In this document: positions 7,722 to 14,875 of the stretch, in pieces
Numbering within the stretch: position 1 is the stretch's first letter
Layout: each line of letters opens with the position of its first letter
Origin: JBPESN01 sp051710625
Lineage (GTDB): Bacteria > Pseudomonadota > Gammaproteobacteria > Enterobacterales > Enterobacteriaceae
NCBI RefSeq assembly: GCF_051710625.1
Contig: NZ_JBPESN010000056.1
Location: 1 to 14,875, forward strand
Direction: 5' to 3'
Length of the DNA: 14,875 nucleotides
The notes under the pieces: generated by a model
The model's input: only the letters and a program-made list of their open reading frames with translations
What the model was told of the DNA's origin: nothing
Databases searched by the model: none
Translations under genes and position numbers: made by a program

Positions 7722-9040
7722 GCGAATTTTCCCAGACTGTACCGGAACTGGTCGCCTGGGCCCGGAAAAATGATTTTTCACTCTCGCTGCCTATCGACCG
7801 GCTGGCCTTTGTGCTGGCCATCGCCACGCTCAATAGCGAGCGGATGGACGGTGAAATGAGCGAATGCGAACTGGTGGATGCGTTCCGTTATGTGAGTGAA
7901 GGGTTTCAACAGACCCAGGAAACCGTGACAGTACGCGCTAACAATGCCATCAACGATCTGGTGCGTCAGCGTCTCATTAATCGTTTCACTAGCGAGCTGG
8001 CCGAGGGTAACGCCATCTACCGCCTGACGCCGCTCGGTATCGGAATCAGCGATTATTATATTCGCCAGCGCGAGTTCTCCACGCTGCGGCTGTCGGTCCA
8101 GTTGTCCATTGTTGCGCAGGAATTGAAGCGGGCGGCGGACGCGGCGGAAGAAGACGGCGACGAATTCCACTGGCACCGGCATGTCTTTGCGCCGCTGAAA
8201 TATTCCGTGGCGGAGATTTTCGACAGCATCGATATGACCCAGCGCATCATGGATGAACAGCAGCAAGGGGTGAAACAGGATATTGCCGCGCTGCTTAATC
8301 AGGACTGGCGGGCCGCCATCTCCAGCTGCGAACTGCTGTTATCGGAAACCTCCGGCACGCTGCGTGAACTGCAAGATACTCTGGAAGCGGCGGGGAATAA
8401 GCTGCAGGCCAATTTGCTGCGTATTCAGGATGCGACGCTCAACCATGACGAACTGCAGTTCGTCGATAAGCTGGTGCTGGATCTGCAAAACAAACTGGAT
8501 CGGATTATCAGCTGGGGCCAACAGACGATCAATCTGTGGATCGGTTATGACCGCCACGTACACCGTTTCATCCGCACCGCCATCGATATGGATAAGAATC
8601 GCATCTTTGCCCAGCGCCTGCGCCAGTCGGTGCAAAATTATTTTGACGCCCCCTGGGCGCTGACCTATGCCGACGCCGATCGGCTGATGGACCTGCGCGA
8701 TGAAGAGCTGGCCCTGCGCAATGACGAAGTGACCGGCGAATTGCCGCCGGATATGGAATATGAAGAATTCAACGAGATCCGCGAGCACATTGCGGCGCTG
8801 GTGGATGAGGCGCTAGGGGTGTATAAACAGCAGCAATTGCCGCTCGATCTCGGCGCCGTGATGCGCGATTACCTGGCGCGGTATCCGCGCGCGCGCCATT
8901 TCGATGTGGCGCACATCGTGGTCGACCAGGCGGTGCGCCTGGGCGCGGCCCGGTCAGATTTTACAGGGTTACCCGCACACTGGCAGGTAATCAACGATTT
9001 TGGCGCTAAGGTACAGGCCCATGTCATCAATGAGTATTGA
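7718..9040 (+). CDS. mukF: Chromosome partition protein MukF (kleisin)
   Basis: MukF is the kleisin subunit of the MukBEF condensin; it bridges the MukB heads and recruits MukE. The 440 residues equal the E. coli length. The N-terminal winged-helix dimerisation domain (about 1-120) contains ELVAWARKNDFSLSLPIDRL and ANNAINDLVRQRLINRF. The middle helical region includes FHWHRHVFAPLKYSVAEIFD and LLLSETSGTLRELQDTLEAA. The C-terminal winged helix that caps the MukB head includes YPRARHFDVAHIVVDQAVRL and ends KVQAHVINEY. It is coupled to cmoM by ATGA, and its last 20 bases overlap mukE. No lesion is visible and the context is the canonical muk operon. Confidence 0.98.
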   Translation: MSEFSQTVPELVAWARKNDFSLSLPIDRLAFVLAIATLNSERMDGEMSECELVDAFRYVSEGFQQTQETVTVRANNAINDLVRQRLINRFTSELAEGNAIYRLTPLGIGISDYYIRQREFSTLRLSVQLSIVAQELKRAADAAEEDGDEFHWHRHVFAPLKYSVAEIFDSIDMTQRIMDEQQQGVKQDIAALLNQDWRAAISSCELLLSETSGTLRELQDTLEAAGNKLQANLLRIQDATLNHDELQFVDKLVLDLQNKLDRIISWGQQTINLWIGYDRHVHRFIRTAIDMDKNRIFAQRLRQSVQNYFDAPWALTYADADRLMDLRDEELALRNDEVTGELPPDMEYEEFNEIREHIAALVDEALGVYKQQQLPLDLGAVMRDYLARYPRARHFDVAHIVVDQAVRLGAARSDFTGLPAHWQVINDFGAKVQAHVINEY

Positions 9041-9758
9041 AGAAAGTTTGCCGGTAAAACTGGCGAAAGCGCTGTCCAACCCCTTGTTTCCGGCGCTGGA
9101 CAGTCAACTGCGCGCCGGCCGCCACATAGGCATTGAGGAGCTGGATAATCATGCCTTCATGATGGATTTCCAGGAAGAGCTGGAGGGCTTTTACCGCCGT
9201 TATAACGTGGAGCTGCTGCGCGCGCCGGAAGGCTTTTTCTATCTGCGCCCGCGTTTCACTACTCTGATTCCGCGTTCGGTGCTGTCGGCGCTGGATATGA
9301 TGGTCGGCAAGATTCTGTGTTACCTGTACCTTAGTCCCGAACGGCTGGCACACGAGGGCATTTTCAGTCAGCAGGAACTGTACGACGAACTGTTGAGCCT
9401 GGCCGATGAGAATAAGCTGCTGAAACTGGTGAATCAACGCTCTACCGGCTCGGATTTGGATAGGCAGAAGCTGCAGGAAAAAGTGCGCGCCTCCCTTTAC
9501 CGTCTGCGCCGGTTGGGCATGGTCTGGTTTATGGGCAACGACGCCAGCAAGTTCCGCATTACCAAATCCGTATTCCGCTTCGGCGCCGACGTGCGCGCCG
9601 GCGATGATGCGCGCGAAGCGCAACTGCGGATGATTCGCGACGGCGAAGCGATGCCGCTGGAAAACGCCCCGTCGTTCAGCGATGAACAGGATGATAACGA
9701 TGAAAACGAGGCGCCCGCCGGCGAAAGCGCAGATGGCCCCGAGGATGAACAGGCATGA
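9021..9758 (+). CDS. mukE: Chromosome partition protein MukE
   Basis: MukE is the dimeric KITE-type winged-helix subunit that binds the MukF linker and regulates the MukB ATPase. From the ATG at 9021 the protein has 245 residues and starts MSSMSIEESLPVKLAKALSN, aligning from residue 1 with E. coli MukE; an in-frame ATG at 9000 would add seven residues with no family support. NPLFPALDSQLRAGRHIGIE, YNVELLRAPEGFFYLRPR, DMMVGKILCYLYLSPERL, STGSDLDRQKLQEKVR and FRFGADVRAGDDAREAQ are the family blocks. The last 30 or so residues are a low-complexity acidic tail rich in Asp and Glu, somewhat longer than in E. coli (234 aa). It overlaps mukF by 20 nt and mukB by 4 nt. Confidence 0.97.
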   Translation: MSSMSIEESLPVKLAKALSNPLFPALDSQLRAGRHIGIEELDNHAFMMDFQEELEGFYRRYNVELLRAPEGFFYLRPRFTTLIPRSVLSALDMMVGKILCYLYLSPERLAHEGIFSQQELYDELLSLADENKLLKLVNQRSTGSDLDRQKLQEKVRASLYRLRRLGMVWFMGNDASKFRITKSVFRFGADVRAGDDAREAQLRMIRDGEAMPLENAPSFSDEQDDNDENEAPAGESADGPEDEQA

Positions 9759-12700
9759 TTGAACGCGGCAAATTCCGCTCACTGACGCTGGTCAACTGGA
9801 ACGGCTTTTTCGCCCGGACGTTTGATTTAGATGCGTTGGTCACCACCCTGTCCGGCGGTAACGGCGCGGGGAAATCCACCACCATGGCGGCATTTATCAC
9901 TGCCCTCATTCCCGATTTGACCCTGCTGCATTTCCGCAACACCACCGAAGCCGGCGCCACCAGCGGCTCGCGGGATAAGGGGCTGCACGGGAAACTGCGC
10001 GCCGGGGTGTGCTATTCGGCACTGGAAGTCGCCAACTCCTGCCACCAGCGCGTGCTGGTGGGCGTTCACCTGCAGCAGATAGCCGGCCGCGATCGCAAAG
10101 TGGACATCAAACAGTTCATGATCCAGGGGCTGCCGGTCAAAGTGACCCCCACCGAGATCCTGACGATGACGGTGGGCGATCGTCGGGCGCGGGTGTTACC
10201 GCTGCAGGAGCTGAAAGAGCGGGTCGAGGCGATTGAGGGCGTACTGTTCAAACAGTTCAATTCCATCACCAATTACCACTCGCTGATGTTCGATTTGGGC
10301 GTGGTGCCGCGCCGGCTGCGTTCCAGCGCGGATCGCAGCAAATACTATCGCCTCATTGAGGCATCGCTGTACGGCGGTATTTCCAGCGCGATTACCCGAT
10401 CGCTGCGCGACTACCTGCTGCCGGAAAACAGCGGGGTACAAAAAGCGTTCCAGGACATGGAAGCGGCGCTGCGCGAAAACCGCCTGACGCTTGAGGCGAT
10501 CCGCGTGACCCAATCAGATCGGGATTTGTTCAAGCATCTGATTTCCGAAGCCACCGCTTACGTGGCGGCGGATTATATGCGCCACGCCAACGAGCGGCGT
10601 CTGCATCTGGACGATGCCCTGGCCCTGCGCTGGGACCTGTTCGGCAGCCGCAAGCAATTGGCCTCCGAACAGCATCGTCACGTCGATATGGCCCGGGAAC
10701 TGGCGGAAATCAGCGGCGGTGAGTCTGATTTGGAAACCGATTATCAGGCCGCCAGCGATCATCTTAATCTGGTGCAAACCGCGATGCGCCAGCAGGAAAA
10801 AATCGGCCGCTACCAGGAGGATCTGGAAGAGCTGACCTTCCGGCTGGAAGAACAAAATGAGGTGGTGGCCGAGTCCGCCGCGCAGCAGCAGGAGAACGAA
10901 GCGCGGCTGGAGGCGGCCGAGCTTGAGGTGGATGAACTGAAAAGCCAGCTGGCTGACTATCAGCAGGCGCTGGATATGCAACAAACGCGTGCCATCCAAT
11001 TTCAGCAGGCGCTGCAAGCCTTGGATCGCGCCCGCGAACTGTGCGCGCTTCCGACGTTGACATGGGAAGACGCCGCGCCGACGTTGGCTATGTACAAAGA
11101 GCGCGAACAGGAAGCCACCGAGCGCCTGCTAGGTTTTGAGCAAAAACTGAATATGGCCGAGGCGGCCAGCAGCCGTTTTGAACAGGCCTACGGGTTGGTA
11201 GTAAAAATTGCCGGCCAGATCAGCCGCAGCGACGCCTGGCAAACGGCGCGGGAACTGATTCGTGACGCCGCGTCGCAACGTCATCAGGCAGAGCGGCTAC
11301 AGGCGTTGCGCAGTCAGCTCAATGAGCTGGAACAACGGCTGCGCGAGCAGCAAGACGCCGAACGGCTGCTGCAGGAATTCTGCCAGCGCATGGGTCAGGA
11401 TTATCCCGCCGAGGAGCTTGACGCGGTGCAGCAGGAGCTGGAGGCGCGGGTCGAAACGCTGTCGGCGACGGTGTCCGAGGCCGGCGAACGTCGCCTCGCG
11501 CTGCGCCAGACGCTGGAGCAGGTGACCGCCCATATTGAACAGCTCACCGCGCGTGCGCCGGCCTGGCTGGCGGCGCAGGATGCCCTAACGACACTGAGCG
11601 AGCAAAGCGGCGAAGCGTTGACCAGCAGTCGTCAGGTGACGGATACCATGCAGCTTCTGCTGGAGCGCGAGCGGGAAACCACCGTGGAACGCGACGAGGC
11701 CGCGGGACGCAAGCGGCGCATCGAGGCGCAGATTGAGTGCCTCAGCCAGCCGGGGGGAACCGAGGACGCCCGCTTGACAACGCTGGCCGAGCGCTTTGGC
11801 GGCGTGCTGCTGTCGGAAATCTATGACGACGTTACGCTTGACGACGCGCCGTATTTCTCGGCGCTGTACGGCCCGTCCCTCCACGCGATTGTCGTCCCGG
11901 ATTTGTCGCGGGTGCGGGAACAATTAAACGGGTTAGAAGATTGCCCGGATGATCTCTATATGATTGAAGGGGATCCGCAGTCGTTTGACGACAACGTGTT
12001 TGGCGTGGAAGAGCTGGAAGGCGCGGTGCTGGTCAAAGTGGCGGACCGCCAGTGGCGTTACTCGCGCTTTCCCGCGGTGGCGCTGTTTGGCCGCGCCGCG
12101 CGCGAAAGCCGGTTGGAAAAACTCAGCGCCAAGCGGGACGTGCTGGCGGAACGCTACGCCACGCTGTCGTTTGACGTGCAAAAAATCCAGCGTCAGCATC
12201 AGGCGTTCAGCCGTTTTATCGGCGCTCACCTGGCGGTAGCGTTTGAGCCGGATCCGGAAGCGGAGATGCGCACGTTAAACGGCCGGCGCGGTGAGTTGGA
12301 ACGTGAGCTCAGCGATCACCACGGACAGAATCAGCAAAGCCAGCAGCACTACGATCAGGCGCGCGAAGGGCTGCAACTGCTTAATCGGCTTATCCCCCGG
12401 ATGGGCGTCCTGCTGGATGACACCCTGCAAGACCGGCTGGAAACGGTTCAGGCCGATTGGCAGGATGCTCAGGAGGCGGCGCGCTATTTAAGTCAGCACC
12501 AAAAGGCGCTGGATCAGCTGGAGCCGCGGGCGGCGGTACTGCAAAGTGACCCCGAGCAACACGAACAACTGCGCGCCGACTACGAGCAGGCGCAGCAGAC
12601 CCAGCGGCAGGCGCGGCAACAGGCCTTCGCCCTGACGGAAGTGGTGCAACGCCGCACCCACTTCAGCTATTCCGATTCCGCCGGCATGCTGAGTGAAAAT

Positions 12701-14218
12701 ACCGATCTGAACGACAAACTGCGTCAGCGTCTGGAACGGGCGGAAGCTGAACGCAGCCAGGCGCGCGATGAGCTGCGCGCCCATCAGGCCCAGCTGACGC
12801 AGTTCAGTCAGGTGCAGGCATCGCTGAAGAGCTCTTTTGACGCCAAGCAGGATATGCTGAAAGAGCTGATGCAGGAGCTGCACGACATCGGAGTGCATGC
12901 CGACGCCAATGCCAAAGCGCGCGCCCGCGAACGCCGGGATCAACTGCACATGGCCCTGAGCCAGAACCGCGGTCGCCGTAATCAGTTGGAAAAACAGCTG
13001 ACGTTCTGCGAGGCGGAAATGGATGCCTTGCAAAAGAAATTGCGCAAGCTGGAACGCGACTATTATCAGACCCGCGAGCAAGTGGTCAGCGCCAAGGCCG
13101 GTCGGTGCGCGATGCTGCGTCTGGTTAAGGAAAATGGCGTCGAGCGCCGCCTGCGCCGCCGCGAACTGGCTTACATGGAAGCGGAAGATCTGCGTTCCAT
13201 GTCGGATAAAGCGCTGGGGGCGCTGCGTCTGGCGGTGGCGGACAATGAGCACCTGCGCGATGTACTGCGGCTGTCGGAAGATCCCAAGCGGCCAGCGCGC
13301 AAGATCCAGTTTTTCATTGCCGTTTACCAGCATCTGCGCGAGCGTATCCGCCAGGATATTATTCGCACCGACGATCCGGTCGAAGCTATCGAGCAAATGG
13401 AAATCGAGCTCAATCGCCTGACGGAAGAGTTGACTGCGCGCGAGCAAAAGCTGGCCATCAGTTCCAAAAGCGTGGCCAACATTATCCGCAAAACCATCCA
13501 GCGCGAGCAAAATCGTATCCGGATGCTCAATCAGGGACTGCAGGCGGTTAGTTTCGGCCAGGTGAAGAGCGTGCGCCTGAACGTCAGCGTGCGCGAAGCC
13601 CATGCGACGCTGCTGGATGTGTTGAGCGAACAGCAGGAGCAACATCAGGATCTGTTCAGCAGCCAGCGCCTGACGTTTTCCGAAGCGTTGGCCAAGCTGT
13701 ATCAGCGGCTGAACCCGCAAATCGATCTGGGGCAACGCACGCCGCAGACAGTCGGCGAGGAGTTGCTGGATTATCGCAACTATCTGGAAATGGAAGTAGA
13801 GGTCAACCGCGGCGCCGACGGCTGGCTGCGCGCGGAGAGCGGGGCATTGTCCACCGGCGAGGCCATCGGCACCGGTATGTCGATTCTGGTGATGGTGGTG
13901 CAAAGCTGGGAAGAGGAATCCAGCCGGTTGCGTGGCAAAGATATTTCACCGTGCCGGTTGTTATTCCTCGATGAGGCGGCGCGGCTGGATGCCAAATCCA
14001 TTGCCACGCTATTCGAGCTGTGCGACCGGTTGCAGATGCAGCTTATTATCGCCGCGCCGGAAAATATCAGTCCGGAGAAAGGGACAACGTATAAACTGGT
14101 GCGTAAGGTATTCAATAATCAGGAACATGTGCACGTGGTCGGGTTGCGCGGCTTTGGCACCGAGCAGGCTGCACCGCCGTCAACAGCCTTGACCGAGACC
14201 GACAGCCGGCCCGGTTAA
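9755..14218 (+). CDS. mukB: SMC-like chromosome condensin ATPase MukB
   Basis: MukB is the SMC-type ATPase of MukBEF, which folds the chromosome in enterobacteria and works with topoisomerase IV and MatP. The 1487 residues match E. coli (1486). The N-terminal head has Walker A GGNGAGKST at 34-42 (Lys40). Long Gln/Glu/Arg-rich coiled coil follows from about 280 to 640, then the globular hinge (about 645-805, with DDAPYFSALYGPSLHAIVVP), the returning coiled coil, and the C-terminal head with signature ALSTGEAIGTGMS (Ser1366) and Walker B LLFLDEAARLD (Asp1406, Glu1407). The numbering of catalytic residues equals that of E. coli. It starts by ATGA overlap with mukE. No frameshift across 4.4 kb, a sign of strong purifying selection. 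Confidence 0.98.
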   Translation: MIERGKFRSLTLVNWNGFFARTFDLDALVTTLSGGNGAGKSTTMAAFITALIPDLTLLHFRNTTEAGATSGSRDKGLHGKLRAGVCYSALEVANSCHQRVLVGVHLQQIAGRDRKVDIKQFMIQGLPVKVTPTEILTMTVGDRRARVLPLQELKERVEAIEGVLFKQFNSITNYHSLMFDLGVVPRRLRSSADRSKYYRLIEASLYGGISSAITRSLRDYLLPENSGVQKAFQDMEAALRENRLTLEAIRVTQSDRDLFKHLISEATAYVAADYMRHANERRLHLDDALALRWDLFGSRKQLASEQHRHVDMARELAEISGGESDLETDYQAASDHLNLVQTAMRQQEKIGRYQEDLEELTFRLEEQNEVVAESAAQQQENEARLEAAELEVDELKSQLADYQQALDMQQTRAIQFQQALQALDRARELCALPTLTWEDAAPTLAMYKEREQEATERLLGFEQKLNMAEAASSRFEQAYGLVVKIAGQISRSDAWQTARELIRDAASQRHQAERLQALRSQLNELEQRLREQQDAERLLQEFCQRMGQDYPAEELDAVQQELEARVETLSATVSEAGERRLALRQTLEQVTAHIEQLTARAPAWLAAQDALTTLSEQSGEALTSSRQVTDTMQLLLERERETTVERDEAAGRKRRIEAQIECLSQPGGTEDARLTTLAERFGGVLLSEIYDDVTLDDAPYFSALYGPSLHAIVVPDLSRVREQLNGLEDCPDDLYMIEGDPQSFDDNVFGVEELEGAVLVKVADRQWRYSRFPAVALFGRAARESRLEKLSAKRDVLAERYATLSFDVQKIQRQHQAFSRFIGAHLAVAFEPDPEAEMRTLNGRRGELERELSDHHGQNQQSQQHYDQAREGLQLLNRLIPRMGVLLDDTLQDRLETVQADWQDAQEAARYLSQHQKALDQLEPRAAVLQSDPEQHEQLRADYEQAQQTQRQARQQAFALTEVVQRRTHFSYSDSAGMLSENTDLNDKLRQRLERAEAERSQARDELRAHQAQLTQFSQVQASLKSSFDAKQDMLKELMQELHDIGVHADANAKARARERRDQLHMALSQNRGRRNQLEKQLTFCEAEMDALQKKLRKLERDYYQTREQVVSAKAGRCAMLRLVKENGVERRLRRRELAYMEAEDLRSMSDKALGALRLAVADNEHLRDVLRLSEDPKRPARKIQFFIAVYQHLRERIRQDIIRTDDPVEAIEQMEIELNRLTEELTAREQKLAISSKSVANIIRKTIQREQNRIRMLNQGLQAVSFGQVKSVRLNVSVREAHATLLDVLSEQQEQHQDLFSSQRLTFSEALAKLYQRLNPQIDLGQRTPQTVGEELLDYRNYLEMEVEVNRGADGWLRAESGALSTGEAIGTGMSILVMVVQSWEEESSRLRGKDISPCRLLFLDEAARLDAKSIATLFELCDRLQMQLIIAAPENISPEKGTTYKLVRKVFNNQEHVHVVGLRGFGTEQAAPPSTALTETDSRPG

Positions 14219-14236
14219 GGGGTTCGCCCCGGCCGG
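14206..14236. terminator. GC-rich hairpin over the mukB stop codon
   Basis: CCGGCC (14206-14211) pairs with GGCCGG (14231-14236), and GGGG (14219-14222) pairs with CCCC (14227-14230) around a TTCG tetraloop; seven bases including the stop TAA bulge out on one side. The hairpin should be very stable, but no U-tract follows on either strand, so it is at best a Rho-assisted pause or mRNA 3'-end stabiliser for the muk operon. Confidence 0.35.
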
Positions 14237-14751
14237 CCACTGTGATTCTACGGGCCTACCGGGGACGGACCAAAGCGAATGATTACCCTAAGTGGCGGCC
14301 CGTTCGGGGCCAGACTCGCCTCCCGGCAGTGCGATAGCCATTTTCTCCGCCTGCGCGCGACTCTATCAGGCGCTGGCGCCGCTGAGTATTAAGGGGCATG
14401 CCGTGCGCCAATGCGCCGGCGTTGACGCCTTTCCCATGTCAGGCCCTGCCAGAACACTATCCAGGCTGCACTGTCTCAGCCCCCAAACGAAAAAAAGGGC
14501 GTAAGCGGGCATGAAAACAGCTACTCACCGCAATGATTCCAGGTCTAACGTCCAGCCTGGTGATTTTCCCTTATCAAGAAAATGAAGGTGAGAGAACATT
14601 CACTCGTACAGGCTCTGCTACCGATGATAAGCCAATACACGCGAGCAAAATGGGCAAGCCGGGCCCGGTTAATGCCGTCTGCCGTCGTCAAATGGGGCGC
14701 TTATTCCGACGTTAGACCGGCGGCGAACGCGTTTCGCTATAGCACCGCCGG
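14237..14751. other. Unassigned 515-bp region downstream of mukB
   Basis: In E. coli mukB is followed by ldtD (ycbB), an L,D-transpeptidase gene. No ldtD similarity is visible in any frame here. The longest plus-strand frames (14292-14504, 14533-14715, 14582-14767) are 60-70 codons with no ribosome site of note and no family resemblance I recognise, and the last runs into the IS end. A short frame from ATG at 14511 (23 codons, MKTATHRNDSRSNV...) is equally unsupported. I read the stretch as eroded intergenic or deleted sequence, or a remnant of something foreign I cannot identify. Confidence 0.55.
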
Positions 14752-14784
14752 TGTAGTGGCACACTGAATTTGGCCACCTGAACA

Positions 14785-14803
14785 GAGGTGATATGCTCAC
14801 CTC
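14785..14803. repeat. Hairpin in the IS left end upstream of orfA
   Basis: GAGGTGA (14785-14791) and TCACCTC (14797-14803) form a perfect 7-bp inverted repeat with a 5-base loop, 20 bases before the orfA ATG. In IS elements such leader hairpins commonly limit transposase translation from read-through transcripts by hiding the ribosome site; here the AGGTG-like sequence lies inside the stem. The regulatory role is inference. Confidence 0.5.
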
Positions 14804-14823
14804 AGAACAACACGGGTGCACCA

Positions 14824-14875
14824 ATGAAAAGAAGAAATTTTAGTCCTGAATTCAAACGCGAATCCGCTCAACTGG
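14824..14875 (+). CDS. IS3-family transposase OrfA, N-terminal fragment (cut by window edge)
   Basis: The ATG at 14824 opens MKRRNFSPEFKRESAQL and the frame runs off the window. The (K/R)RxF(S/T)xEFKxE(S/A)(A/V)xL pattern is the start of the helix-turn-helix OrfA protein of IS3-family elements, which binds the terminal repeats. Only 17 residues are visible, but the adjacent terminal repeat makes the call safe. Confidence 0.85.
   Translation, partial: MKRRNFSPEFKRESAQL

Larger units (their letters stand above)
14752..14875 (+). mobile_element. Left end of an IS3-family insertion sequence (second copy)
   Basis: The element begins TGTAGTGGCACACTG at 14752, an imperfect inverted match (21 of 27) to the IS end at 111-137, and leads into an orfA start at 14824. 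Orientation is the same as the copy at the left edge. The preceding three bases (CGG, 14749-14751) would be the target duplication if the copy is complete, which cannot be checked here. The rest is outside the window. Confidence 0.88.

Noticed and set aside
9000..9020. Upstream in-frame ATG for mukE
   Set aside because: E. coli MukE aligns from the ATG at 9021 (MSS...); the extra seven residues lie in the mukF C-terminal codons.
9027..9782. 251-codon open frame on the minus strand opposite mukE
   Set aside because: Shadow of mukE; no family resemblance, and mukE itself is clear and in a coupled operon.
12488..13903. 471-codon open frame on the minus strand opposite mukB
   Set aside because: It mirrors the strongly conserved mukB coiled coil and C-terminal head. 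High GC and Gln/Leu/Arg-rich codons in mukB leave the opposite strand free of stops. The translation (His/Leu/Gln-rich) resembles no protein family.
14292..14767. Several 60-70 codon plus-strand frames after mukB
   Set aside because: No ribosome sites, no recognisable motifs, mutually overlapping in different frames, and one runs into the IS end. Consistent with random frames in GC-rich DNA.

Overview
The window is a piece of enterobacterial chromosome from what looks like a Sodalis-type insect endosymbiont. The gene order comEC - msbA - lpxK - ycaR - kdsB - ycbJ - elyC(reverse) - cmoM - mukF - mukE - mukB matches the Escherichia coli order, and the proteins align with the E. coli ones almost residue for residue (MsbA 582 aa, MukF 440 aa, MukB 1487 aa against 1486). 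Three accessory genes are broken (comEC, ycbJ, elyC), two expected neighbours are missing (ycaQ between lpxK and ycaR; ldtD/ycbB after mukB), and an IS3-family element of the same type lies at each edge. Intact essential genes between fresh pseudogenes and IS copies fit a recently host-restricted symbiont such as the weevil or tsetse Sodalis lineages. The genus call is inference from pattern and recall, not a database search.

Layout. 1-137 is the right end of an IS3-family element (last codons of orfB plus terminal inverted repeat). It has inserted into comEC, and only the comEC 3' part (138-735) remains, itself frameshifted near its end. A candidate promoter at the very end of the comEC remnant leads into msbA and lpxK (4-nt overlap), the lipid A flippase and the lipid A 4'-kinase. 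The 464-bp gap after lpxK has no gene on the + strand. On the - strand it holds a compact candidate unit: near-consensus promoter, 14-codon ORF and strong intrinsic terminator. Next come ycaR and kdsB (4-nt overlap; CMP-KDO synthesis). Convergent pseudogenes ycbJ (one frameshift) and elyC (internal deletion plus a frameshift at a G8/C8 tract) follow. Last is the tightly overlapped operon cmoM-mukF-mukE-mukB (tRNA U34 carboxymethyluridine methyltransferase, then the MukBEF SMC condensin). A GC-rich hairpin overlaps the mukB stop. About 515 bp of unassigned sequence follows, and a second IS copy begins at 14752 and runs off the window.

How the genes work together. msbA, lpxK and kdsB all serve lipid A/KDO biogenesis of the outer membrane. 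mukFEB organises and segregates the chromosome. Both are functions a Gram-negative symbiont is expected to keep, while DNA uptake (comEC), envelope-quality factor ElyC and the kinase-like YcbJ have been lost. I see no complete new defence or biosynthetic system. The least explained element is the small minus-strand transcription unit at about 3665-3849.
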